From contig JAAVTG010000465.1 of assembly GCA_011947345.1 (NCBI GenBank), positions 1 to 40,044 of the forward strand: a DNA stretch of 40,044 nucleotides, read 5' to 3'. The position numbers were made by a program, and so were the translations under genes. The stretch is from Phytophthora quininea (taxonomy: Eukaryota > Oomycota > Peronosporomycetes > Peronosporales > Peronosporaceae). Of this stretch, positions 29,805-39,422 are shown one piece after another (positions within the stretch are counted from its first letter, which is position 1; every line of letters starts with the position of its first letter). The notes under the pieces were generated by a model that ran no database searches, was not told the DNA's origin, and was given only the letters and a program-made list of their open reading frames with translations.

Positions 29805-32733
29805 TCACATTCGCGAGCTTCTCAATATCCATAGCGATCGTCTTGTTTTTATTTCTTTTGAAGACAACCTCCCAGTGTCTCTTTCCACTTTTGAAACAGG
29901 GGTGTCTACTCGACCAACGAAATCACGCTGAATTTCCTCCCCATCGTCATCGCTTTCAGTCCACGTTTCAAGAACACTCCAGTTGATCACGCTTGCGGGC
30001 TTCTCTTGCAATCTTTTCACCAGTGCCCTTATCGTAAAGTTCCCTCTGTTGATCCTTTCTCCAATAAGAGCTTTCGCTTTTTGTGAGGACGGCCTGATGC
30101 TTTGCGAGCTGGAAGACTTCGTAGCATTCGTTCGAAGTCAAGACCATCAGCCAGCTTGAGGCAGGCCAAAACGTGGCAACATAGCCAACCAGAATGGTAA
30201 AATCCTTCACAAGTGCAGCGAAACTTCGTGCGAATCATCTTAATCTACACACAAAAAGCGTAAGGGCGCTATTAGCTATTCGAAAATGTTTAGATAAAGC
30301 ATCATGTTGATGAACGCACCTCGTCGAATTTCCAGCATGGAGAAGCCCAGTCGTGATCGAATCTAGTGTGAGTCAATATATCAACCGCGTGAAGTGGCAG
30401 GCAGCAAAGCTGGATGTCCTCAACCTGCTCGTTGTCTTTGAGCTCCCCTTCAAGCGACGCAGCAAAGACTCTTGTTCTTGCTGCAGTTACTTGGAGTCCA
30501 TGGAGGTTGTCGTCACCCACTACGTAGTAGTCTGCATTGAAGTAGTACCTTTTGATGCTAGCTATAGCCCTCCTCGATTTCCCCTGATGTTGAGGATAGT
30601 GGTTATCTCGCTGACACAAATCTCGGGATGCTAAGAACACCTCTGCCTTCACCAGACCTTTGGCATACGGGAGTACGGGACCAACACTACCATTGCGACC
30701 AGAGTGGATCAGAATTTTGGGAAGCGTAGCCGCCAAGACATGAGACGTGGCTGCTCGTAGATGCCCTTACAGACCACTTTAATGGCATTGTTGAATGCCT
30801 CAATTGGATTCTGGTTCGGCATTACCCCTGGTATGTTACTCGCAGTTGCAAACCACAAGTCCCATGGATCAGTCAGATAGTATTTGTCAAACCAACGCGC
30901 GTAGTCCAACTCCCCAGATTTTCCCGGTTAGATTAAACGACGTCAGCAAGGGCGAAAAATTGGTCTTCAGATCGTGCTTCGTGAAGATAATCGAGTTGGG
31001 GTTTTATGATGGCCTCGTAGACGTCGCTGGCGCTCGAACGACAAGAATTTTCTTCAGATTTTCCGACAAAATGAAGCCAACACTTAAGCAGAACAATGTC
31101 AGGCCCACCTCCCGAAAGGCTCCTGAAATTTCTGCGCAATGATCCATTGAACCGAATTGTAGGATCAAATCTCGGTTGAAGAAAGCCTGACATCGAGCTT
31201 TGACGACGGAAAACAAGCGCGTATACGCGAACTTGGTCTCTGCTCGTACAAACACGAATACTCCAGGAAAAAAAGTACGTTGGGACCCTATGGGTGTGTA
31301 GTCCCCACTAATTCCAAATGACACGAGTGTCCATTTGATGAACGAAATCTTGTAAGTTCCATCAGTCATTCCCAACACGTTGTCACCTTGACCCTCCTTT
31401 CCTCGTGCGCAGTTGCGGAAAACTTTTCTCAATGTCAGAATAATTCCCCATGAGTCTTCGTTACCAGTAGTCCCATCAGTGAAAACACCCAGAACCAACA
31501 GGCCGTTTTGGTCAACGAAAAGTCGTTGCTGCAAAGCGTTCAGCCTCAGTAGTGGAGTTGTAGGTATTGAGATCTTTTAAAAATATATCTCGAGTTTCGC
31601 ACATTCTGGAGTTTGCCCACATCACGATATCTGCAACACTGCAAATATCAAAGTCTCTGTCATATCTCAGACGCTGTACTCGTGTCTTCAACTGCTTTAC
31701 AACGGGTAGCAGCTTCAAAAGATGCTCGTTGGAACGGTACCTTAGCAGCCCCGGGCTCATTCCTCCAAGCAACAGATTATTGACCTCTTCATCAAACAAC
31801 TTGTGAATCCCAGTCCCTTGTTTCTCGAGTGGTACATCACAGCTTCCGTGCTGGCCTTCGACGAATATGTGGAACATTTTCGCCTAGTCTTCTTTGATAC
31901 GAGCTGTCGCTGCGCAATTTGCATGCGACGAACAGTACAACCAAGTTGTATCTCGATTGCTGTTTTTCCAACGATATCTTACGTCGTATAGACTGTCAAG
32001 AGCAACGCGCTTCTCGCTTAGAAGCATACGCTGTTCGGTGAATGGGGAGATATTGATAGATGACGCCCGTGCGCTGGAAACTTCTGTTTCCTCGCTGTCG
32101 TGCCTACCAATCTCGCCATCCCATCGCTAACCCGATCGATTGTATTGGTTCTTTTCGAAATCCCAAGTGCTGTATTCTGGCTATGCTCGCTGGCGTCTGA
32201 TGCATCTCCAGCATCATCCGGTGTGAGCTCACTCCCGCTACTATCTCCACCTTACGAAACCGGGATTCGGGAGCTGCTGAGTTCGCGACTGTCGTAGCCG
32301 TTTGTAGTAATAGAGAATTTACCGTCGGATTCGCGAACTATACGTGTTGTAGCTTTGCATTCCTCGTGTATTGTGCAAACAAGAATGTTGCGAGATCCGA
32401 TCGTAGACTGGATGTCGAATTGCACGCTCTCCCAAGATTCCAGATATTGGATTGCCTTGGCCAGGGATACAAACTTCCGCTGATGTTATACAACTGGGAT
32501 CAAAATATCTCTGTTGCCTCTTGAGCGCAAAGAGGCTACGATTTCATCGCCACTGAAATCGTGGCTTTCTGTAGACGAAGCCCCGCTAACAACACTGCTG
32601 CTTCGCTTACCTCTTGGCCTTGCAGACGCAACACGAGAGCCTTGTCCAGATACCGCCGACATTGCTGTGTAAGCGGGAGCAATGATGGAGGGAGACGAAT
32701 GGGGTTGGTAGCAGTAGTTGGAGAGCTTGGCAA
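29805..32733 (-). pseudogene. MULE2 transposase (zinc-binding N-terminus, DDE, SWIM)
   Basis: A different family from MULE1. The N-terminal portions contain two related Cys/His stretches that look like FLYWCH-type domains: CTIHEECKATTRIVRESDG near 32350-32400, and WLYCSSHANCAATARI near 31900-31950. The DDE domain has GMTDGTYKISF (first Asp), QFGSMDHCAEISGAFREV (second Asp), LLKCWLHFVG (His) and NQNPIEAFNNAIKV (Glu). The SWIM finger is FRCTCEGFYHSGWLCCHVL at 30185-30230, followed by a basic stretch GRPHKKRK and an acidic end. Frame losses at 31104-31106 (CCC) and 30715-30718 (TTTT) each equal one missing base; further stops lie near 31880 and 32500. All catalytic residues are present, so if some shifts are errors it may have died only recently. 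Confidence 0.82.
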
Positions 32734-33088
32734 GTCAGGACAGCTTGTTGGGGGCCGAAAGAAATTGTAGCAAAATATTTATAAAAAATTGATCAAATGA
32801 TGTCCACTAAGTGCTCTGCTGCTCGAGAGAGTCGCAGTGGTTTCTTTAAGGAATCGGCAGTGAGTTTTCAGAAAATATTTCAAAAATTTCAAAACAGTTT
32901 CGAAACTATTGGCTAACGCCGGGAATACTTAAAATATGCGGCTTAAATAAAACCATTTTTAGTTTGTACAAGTAAATTGTATTAAGTTTTAAAGGCTACC
33001 CCATGCTAGTCAATATGCTAGTTAAGCAGATCATCAATTTATCTGTCCGAAATATCAGCACGAAGGTCCAAATAACCACCAAACGTAA

Positions 33089-33527
33089 TTAAACCTTCAG
33101 AGTAACATTATACACTCTTTCAGGGTCAATTCCAACGTCACCTGTTTCGCTGTCGCTGTCGTCGGACTCGCTTTCGTAATCGCTGTAATCAGAATTACTG
33201 TCGTCTGATGTGCTGTCGTTATCGTTGTTGGTCAAATCGTTACCAATCCAGCTGCTTTCTTGGTCATTGTCCGTCGAAATATCACCGCCGAACATTTCCG
33301 ACAAAGACGGGTCCTGACCGCCCGTTTCCTCGGGATCCAATTCGGGATCGGCAACGCAAATGGGTAAGGCGGTGCAGGGACAGGTGCAGGCCTTCGATTT
33401 CACGGTCCTTCGCCGTGATTTCTGCGTGAAGTTGCGTTGTAATGTCGACGACGTTATCGTGTGAGGTCTTCAAGCACTTGTATGCACGTACGGCCTCGTC
33501 GTAGTCTTCGCGTTCTCGAGTGGTCAT
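33089..33527 (-). CDS. small coiled-coil/acidic protein inside MULE2, one frameshift
   Basis: The ATG is at 33527. The first part (REREDYDEAVRAYKCLKTSH, TTQLHAEITAKDREIEGL) is a charged coiled coil. After a one-base shift at about 33352-33357 the frame continues as ADPELDPEETGGQDPSL and then a long Asp/Ser run (33130-33260). Total about 146 residues. It lies upstream of the MULE2 transposase and inside the same terminal repeats. It could be an accessory protein of the element, or a host gene caught inside it. I know no family name. Confidence 0.5.
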
Positions 33528-33736
33528 TGCGGTGGTTGGAGGCGGAGAAATTTGGAAGGTGAGATACTACATGTATTCGTTGCCCCCCACGAGCACTTGT
33601 TATTCGTTTCTGGTAGTTTTATACCTTATCCGTTGGAGAAACGCTAGCAGTCTCTCGGCAAAAGTTTTGCCCGTTACCACACAACAAGGACAAACTGCTA
33701 GCAGTTTTTCGTCAGTTATATTAAGATTTTGAGGAT

Positions 33737-33777
33737 GGTATGGAAAACCACCTCGTAAAATGATGGTATGGAAAAAT
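33737..33777 (+). repeat. extra tandem copy of the MULE2 terminal motif
   Basis: GGTATGGAAAACCACCT followed after a short gap by GGTATGGAAAAAT, the same arrangement as in the true end at 33783-33818. The DNA between contains the palindrome AGGTGGT/ACCACCT. Confidence 0.7.
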
Positions 33778-33782
33778 GCCAG

Positions 33783-33818
33783 GTGGTATGGAAAACCACC
33801 TAAAATGGTATGGAAAAA
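33783..33818 (+). repeat. right terminal inverted repeat of MULE2
   Basis: Inverted partner of 29574-29609, 31 of 36 positions. Confidence 0.7.
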
Positions 33819-33949
33819 TCTTTACCCGCGGGATCAACCGCATGCTGGCCGACCTGGGACTTTACCATCAGGGTTGTCAGCCGTTGTACGACACCGATAC
33901 GGATGATAACGACTCGGATGAGTTGATGCTCGGCCCTCCACGTCAATGA
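33818..33949 (+). pseudogene. coding-like flank interrupted by MULE2 (right side)
   Basis: An open plus-strand frame beginning at the element edge and ending at TGA 33947-33949. It encodes RGINRMLADLGLYHQGC followed by an acidic end (DTDTDDNDSDE). It has no start codon, so it reads like the last exon or tail of an interrupted gene. Alternatively it is unrelated to the left flank. Confidence 0.35.
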
Positions 33950-34552
33950 ACACCGAAATTCTTTGCAGACCGCGCCGCCTCTATCCCTGAAGGCTTTACA
34001 ACTAATCTAGCGACGAAGAAATGGATTTTAGACTGAAACTAACTATCTATCGAGAAAACATTTTTCATAATCGTATTTTTCTGCACACTACAGTTATAAC
34101 GTTTTCAAATTACAACATCTTTCTGGCATTTCAAACACTGGTTTTCTACCAGATATCCTATGTAAAAATTATCTGAGTCGTTGCATTCCATATCATATAC
34201 ACGACTTGTCGGGCCGCTATTCCAATGACGACCATCGATTTCGTCTTCAGTTACTGTCCAAGCAAGCTCTGACATGTCGATATATCGCCAAAGTTCAAGG
34301 ATTTGCAACGCCAATTTAAAGATTGGCAACAAGAGTGTCACCCCCACCAATGCGGTTGTGTCGTTGAATCAAACCCAAAAGTACGTCTACAACAATTTCT
34401 TTTTGTTCCGCATTTCCAACACCTTCTACTCAACTACAACATATTGTGCCTGTAAACGACGTTTAATGCTTTCCACGATCAGGCTTTCACGTATTTTATG
34501 CATAGTTTCAGGTCAAGATACGGATTTTAAGTTATGGTGACCCAGTTTCGTT
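33950..34552. other. no assignable gene
   Basis: A minus-strand frame of 81 codons (34350-34105) with SELAWTVTEDEIDGRHW and a CLKCQ pair is the only coding-like piece. It has no recognisable family and no clear neighbours. Confidence 0.3.
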
Positions 34553-34849
34553 ATGTTGAAGGTAGCATAAAGTTGAGGGAACAACAAAACTCAATAGGTT
34601 TCTTTATGTATTTGCTGCCACCCGCAAGGCAAGCGGCCTAAGGTATCATTCGGTCGCTGAAACACCAGCTGTGCAGTTAGCAGCTGTTCGATTCGAACGG
34701 TTCGGGTGATGATGATGATGGACGACGAAAACGACCGAGAACCATGAGGACTGTATAGACGAATCGGACAAAGTCTCGCATGAGGGCATTAGAATCGGTC
34801 TCTGTAGACTGTTATAAAAGCCAATAAATACACTGTTTCGTTACCTATA
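34553..34849 (+). repeat. possible solo or 5' LTR
   Basis: The stretch starts TGTTGAAGG and ends near TACCTATACCA, so it has TG...CA borders. Near the end it has TTATAAAAG, a TATA-like box, and AATAAA, a polyadenylation-like signal, 8-15 bases further on, as expected in the promoter/R region of an LTR. Downstream, VEHLEEQIALRDEEARKD in one plus frame resembles a gag coiled coil. No second copy is in the window, so this remains a suggestion. Confidence 0.3.
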
Positions 34850-35605
34850 CCAAAAAGGGAACAATTGAGTAGTCTGATGTCGGGGACGACAACTCCTTGC
34901 CTCAAGTGCAAGAAGATGCTGACTAAGTCGAACATCTCGAAGAACAAATTGCGTTACGGGACGAAGAGGCCCGCAAAGACGCGCAAGGCCATTAACTGAC
35001 GCCGCTAGCTGGAATCTCCGCGTAGAGCCGCCGACCGCCACCTCCAGCGCGAACGCCTATACACGCAATAAGGACACGATATTTGCAAAGCAACGCGAAT
35101 TGCGTATGTATGAGCATTAACGGCGTCTCGAATGTAATTTGTCCGTCACTCACTTTCAATACTATAGATCAACGCGATCAAAAAGCACAAGCGTGCAGTA
35201 TTGACTGTCGGTTTCCACAATTCTCCATCACACCCAAGAGAGCAGTGGAGGCATGGCGTCAACTCGACAACGGCGAAACCGCCACGTTGTTCTTTCAACA
35301 TGTTCGATCATATGCTGGTCATTTGTAAGGGCCTCTGTGGACAAACTTCATGCGCTTAACACCACTTTATCTATGTATCAGATAGCTACATGACAGGCGG
35401 ATTGGCTTCACTGTTGTCGTTATTTATGGACACAATAGCATTTCTGGGAGGTCGAACGCAAGTTTGGAAGCCTTTAGTGAATATATATTCCATTGACGGT
35501 GCCGAGCGCCCACCTGAGCAGAGTAACATCGGAAAAAGTACTGAACGTTAGAAGAGATAATAGCACAAAACCCCAATTTTTTTGTTTAATCTGATAAAAC
35601 AATAA
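34850..35605. other. possible gag remnant, otherwise no gene
   Basis: 34870-35000 holds the gag-like coiled-coil segment mentioned with the LTR, broken by TAA codons. 35060-35600 has no recognisable content. Confidence 0.3.
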
Positions 35606-35922
35606 TTTACGTGCTGGTAATGACCGAGTCATTATCACTGCTCTCCGCACGGTCGAAAGTGTCGATGAACTCAGGGTTTAGTTCTTCATCGTAGTCCTCA
35701 ACGCCGCTGCTGTTGTATTCGTCAATATCAAACATTTTGCGAGCTTAAATCTGGCGGCCATCTTCTTCCGAGCTCGCTCAGCAAATGTTCGATCTCATCT
35801 CCCATGTGCTGGTGTGTGCTGTTGGTTGTATCCCTCTCGCCATCAAGACGGGCGTGCTTGTGAGGGCGCTCGTCGCTATCGTCGTAACGCAGTCGTGCGG
35901 ATAGCCATGTCGTTAGGTCCAA
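35606..35922 (-). CDS. small acidic protein, one frameshift
   Basis: The ATG is at 35922. It reads MDLTTWLSARLRYDDSDERP, a polar middle with EIEHLLSELGRRWPPDL, then after one lost base at 35735-35738 (TTTT) an acidic end, FDIDEYNSSGVEDYDEELN and DRAESSDNDSVITST. The stop is at 35606. Total about 106 residues. In size and in its acidic, Ser-rich tail it resembles the ORF at 33089-33527, although the N-termini differ. I do not recognise it. It may be a small host protein or a transposon-associated one. Confidence 0.45.
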
Positions 35923-36353
35923 ATTGAACCTACTTCGGTTTTAGGCCGTAACAAAACTTACGCCGGCTGCTAATCAGCCAATCAAAGAACATGTCTACTC
36001 GCTCTAGAAAATAATACGCGATCTTTAAAAGCTATCGAGATCTACTCTTGAGCGGTAGGGACACGATTTACAATTGACATGAACCTGCCTCGGCAAGCAA
36101 TATGCAGCTAGATACCGTTCAATATTGGACGCATTTACAAGAACTAATTGTAATACTGCTAAGAGCGGACGCATTAAAACGAGATAGTGCTCTAGACTAC
36201 TCCAAAAGCAGCAAGCGTTCTAAGATACCGCTAATAGTGCCGCTGGCATACAGTAACACAGCGGCAATAAGAGCCGTTGCAATGGCCAGTGGACAGCAGG
36301 AACCGATTCTGACCGACTGAGGCATGAGGCAAGGAACCTTCAAGGAGCTGAGA
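35923..36353. other. no convincing gene
   Basis: A plus-strand frame of 72 codons (36102-36320) is open but has no motif. The DNA is AT-rich. Confidence 0.3.
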
Positions 36354-36650
36354 TTAACTACGCCTCAACAGTATTGAAGCAGTTCGCGAAGCCGGGCGAT
36401 GACGACGAGGTTCGCTTTCGTGTGAAAGTGGACAACTAGGATGCGTTAGACATTTGGTAGGCATTCGCTTCGTGCTAACAAACCGAGTCAAATGTAAAAC
36501 AAAAGTGCATCCGCTGTCATAGGTTAGGTCGATGGCGCAGTCATCATCGTATTCGTCCTCCGACCCGTCGTAGTGGTCCTCGTAATTCTCAATGAACCAG
36601 GGCTCTTGGCCGTCGACGTCGACGTCGCATTCGCCGTCGCCGTCGCCCAC
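36354..36650 (-). CDS. acidic ORF, unrecognised
   Basis: 98 codons. The first half is extremely acidic and partly encoded by a GAC-type triplet run (DGDGECDVDVDGQEPWFIEN, YDGSEDEYDDDCAIDL). The second half is Ser/Arg/His-rich. The frame continues upstream of the first ATG. It could be a real small protein or the tail of a decayed one. The repeat-like codon run warns against over-reading. Confidence 0.3.
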   Translation of the reverse strand: MGDGDGECDVDVDGQEPWFIENYEDHYDGSEDEYDDDCAIDLTYDSGCTFVLHLTRFVSTKRMPTKCLTHPSCPLSHESEPRRHRPASRTASILLRRS

Positions 36651-37556
36651 GTCAACGACGGTGATGCCTTGGCACTTGGAATGCGATCAGATTGGTCCAG
36701 GGTTTTTGTGTCGTTGTCTGTACAGTTGAGAAGTAAGATTAATGGGGCGAGCTTACTCTGCTAGCGCGCGTTGGGGACACGCAACGGGAAATCCAGTTCC
36801 CAGCCCAAAGCCTATCAATTCTCTAAGTCCATACGAAATTCTAGATCTCTCAAAGAACAGCGCCTCATTAGAACCATGTCTTGGGTTTAGATCTCCGTGA
36901 TGGTGACGGTAGCGCTACAGGGGACGGCTAGCACGCGTATGAACTGCCACGACCGCAGAGATCGAGTGACTGGCGTCTGTGTAGACGTCGTTCAGTGTGC
37001 TGCGAGTTGGGCCACAGAACCTGCCGGTATTGACGACGAACTGATGGGGGTTGCGTGTGGGCGTTGTTCTGCGCCGCTGGCGACTGAGGCTCTACGGAGA
37101 GACTACTAGCAGATCCGCATATTCGTAGCAATACGCCGCAAAGGTTAGTAGTAGTAGTAAGTCAGAGGCTGTACTGTTGTGGAACACAATGACGTAGGGC
37201 AATCTCTAATCATCACACAAATCAAAGCCACACACCAGGTCAAGGATATTGGCTCGTGTTGCCGGCAATCAGACTACCATACGTCAACACGCTCCACGAG
37301 CAATTGACCAACGACGTCTAGCTTGGGCTTCACCCAATCTACCTTAATCTCGGTAGAAATCATACCTCGATTGACCCAATCCAACAGTATACAAATACCA
37401 AGTCACCTCACGTCGCATCGTAAGTTGAAGCTCCTTGAACCCATCCTGGTTACGACCAATCGCGGCTCCTCATGCATTGACACGCGCCGCAGCAACAGCA
37501 ACAATAGCAATAGACGCCCATCGGAAGCTCCTCCCGTCCGCAGATCCGCCGTCGCC
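36651..37556. other. intergenic DNA upstream of the ABHD18-like gene
   Basis: Should contain the promoter and leader of the downstream gene. Plus frames at 36897-37109 and 37323-37556 lack motifs; the second runs into the gene's start and is probably 5' leader. Confidence 0.4.
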
Positions 37557-39243
37557 ATGCGTCCGTCCTCAAGCTTCGCCGCCTGGCGCTGGCTGCTGGC
37601 GCTGCACTCGCCCGAGGTCGTCGCTCTGCACCCGTGGGGCTGCTGGCGCTGCTGCTGCGGTCGCCCAGCCGCCTGCTGGACGGCGTCACGGCCGCCCACC
37701 ACCGCTACTTGGACCGCGCCGCCGCCGCCGTGACGCAGAGCCCGTGCTGTTCCCCAGCGGCTTCTTCCCGGACGGCTGGGGAGACCTGGACACGCCCAAG
37801 CGACTGCGCGAGCTGCTGCAGAGTCGCCGCATGCACGACGTGGCGTCACTGCAGCAGGACGAGCCTCGATGGGGCCACGTGCGGACGCTGCCAGTGGCCA
37901 GAGTGGCGCTGAGAGAAGGAAACTTCAGAAGCACAGTGAGCAACGCAGAGCAAGTGCTGCCCACGGAGAGCTGGGACGCCTTCTGCGAGCTGGTGACGCC
38001 GCTGGAATGGGAAGAGAAGACAACAGACCAAGTGCCGCAGGGATCACGAGAGAGACCTCTTGTGGGTACGTGGAGAGCAGCTCTGGGTAGGAGGTGAGGA
38101 GAAGAGAGGCGAGTAACGGGGGTACGTTGCGTTGTGGCGCAGTGCTGCTGCCGGGCACGGGGAGCACGGCTTCCTGCATCGGAGGACGTCCATCGCCATC
38201 CCGCTCGCCAAGCAAGGCGTCGCGACACTGGTACGATACGTGCGTCGTCGTCAATTGGGTGCGTCTACAATCTTGACGGTGTGCTTTTCTGCTGGCGGTT
38301 GCTGTTGGGCAGATTCTGGAAGGCCCTTTCTACGGAAGCGCAAGCCGCCGCAGCAAAAAGGCTCCAAGCTGAGAAGGTAAGTCGTGAACTCGTTGCTATC
38401 GTCTGAGTAGTATTGGGGCTGGGATTCAGTCTGTGGCTTGTTGATGTTGGCTAACAGAGTGAGCGACCTGCCGATCCTCGGGCAAGCTACGATCGAAGAG
38501 GCCAAGTCGCTGCTGGAATATTTCCGCGACTACCACGGCTTCTCGCAGCTCGTCGTGGCAGGAAGCAGCATGGGAGGGCTCCACGCAGCCATGGTCGCGT
38601 CGGTGTTTCCCGGCGACGTGGGTGCTACGGCCTGGCTGGCTCCGCCCTCGGCCGTACCCGTTTTCGCCGATGGCTTGCTGTCGGCGTCCTGCAACTGGCG
38701 CTCGCTCTACAAACAGCACGAGCTGCAGATGCTGGACAAGATGCTGGGGAGTGCCGTCGCAACACCCTTCAGAAAGTACGATAACACTGCTGCGGTAGAT
38801 GCTGAAGATCGGCTAGGAGCGATCGCTGAGAAGCTGGATCCGGTTGAAGAGGCCAAGAAGCGCATGCGGCTCTTCCTCTCCATCACAGACATCGACAATT
38901 TCCTGCCACCTCGCCGCTCCGACGCCGTCGTTTTCGTCGTGGGCTCCGAGGACGAGTACATCGGCTTTACGGAGCCGCAGTGGGCGGTACGTTTTCGGCA
39001 CGGCAGCTGTCAACTATGTTGTTGTTGTTAGAAAATACTGAACCCCGCGATGTCTTGCAGCGACTGCGAGAGCAGTGGGCGCCTGCACGTTTCAGGACCA
39101 TCAAGACGGGCCACGTCAGCGGCATTTTGCTCAACCAGGAAGCGTATCGAAAGACGATCCTGGAAGTCGTGGGCCTGTTGAAGGAGCGAGGAGCAGTATC
39201 CGACAGCAGCTCTGTGTCTAGTATTGCTTCCGCCACCGCATGA
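37557..39243 (+). CDS. ABHD18-type alpha/beta hydrolase, five exons, four frameshifts
   Basis: A protein of about 410 residues starting at ATG 37557. Exons: 37557-38065, 38143-38230, 38313-38376, 38458-38986, 39061-39243, with GT-AG introns of 74-82 bases. It carries hallmarks of the ABHD18/DUF2048 family: FFPDGWGDLDTPKRL, LLPGTG at the oxyanion region, VATLILEGPFYGSRKP, RRVSDLPILGQATIEEAKSL, and the nucleophile elbow VVAGSSMGGLHAAM. The catalytic acid is near VVFVVGSEDEYIGF, and His is in FRTIKTGHVSGILLNQ. The probable role is lipid or ester hydrolysis; mammalian ABHD18 has been linked to mitochondria. Missing single bases at 37636-37639 (GGGG), 37738-37741, 38159-38162 (GGGG) and 38338-38340 break the frame although splice sites and domains are intact, which suggests sequence errors. 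Confidence 0.87.
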
Positions 39244-39422
39244 CTTTAATTTCGAGTGGCGTTGATCTTGGATTTCGCCAAGCCATACAGGAAAACTGCT
39301 GCTGCGATTGAAGCAGCACGGTGTGGGAATTCCCAGTCTAGAAACGTTTTGTAAATCAAGTAGTCCCGTCAGGACTTGCACTTGAGCTGCAATTGTCGGA
39401 GCATTAAATATCTTGGTGACAG
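39244..39422. other. gap between convergent genes
   Basis: Short 3'-to-3' spacer. A minus-strand frame stays open through it and into the hydrolase gene (39546-39028), with QVQVLTGLLDLQNVSRL. It may be the continuation of the neighbouring gene after a frameshift. Confidence 0.35.

Larger units (their letters stand above)
29574..33818 (-). mobile_element. MULE transposon 2
   Basis: A 4.2-kb element bounded by the 36-base inverted termini at 29574-29609 and 33783-33818. It contains a MULE transposase (29805-32733) and a small coiled-coil/acidic ORF (33089-33527), both leftward. The right end carries an extra tandem copy of the terminal motif. No convincing 9-bp duplication is visible, so the outer limits could differ by a few bases. 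Confidence 0.65.

Noticed and set aside
29574..33818. A 9-bp target-site duplication for MULE2
   Set aside because: Compared the bases outside both termini (around 29565-29573 and 33819-33827); they do not match in any nearby register.
37686..38228. 180-codon minus-strand ORF over the hydrolase gene
   Set aside because: Shadow of the GC-rich ABHD18-like exons; the plus strand has motifs and splice sites.
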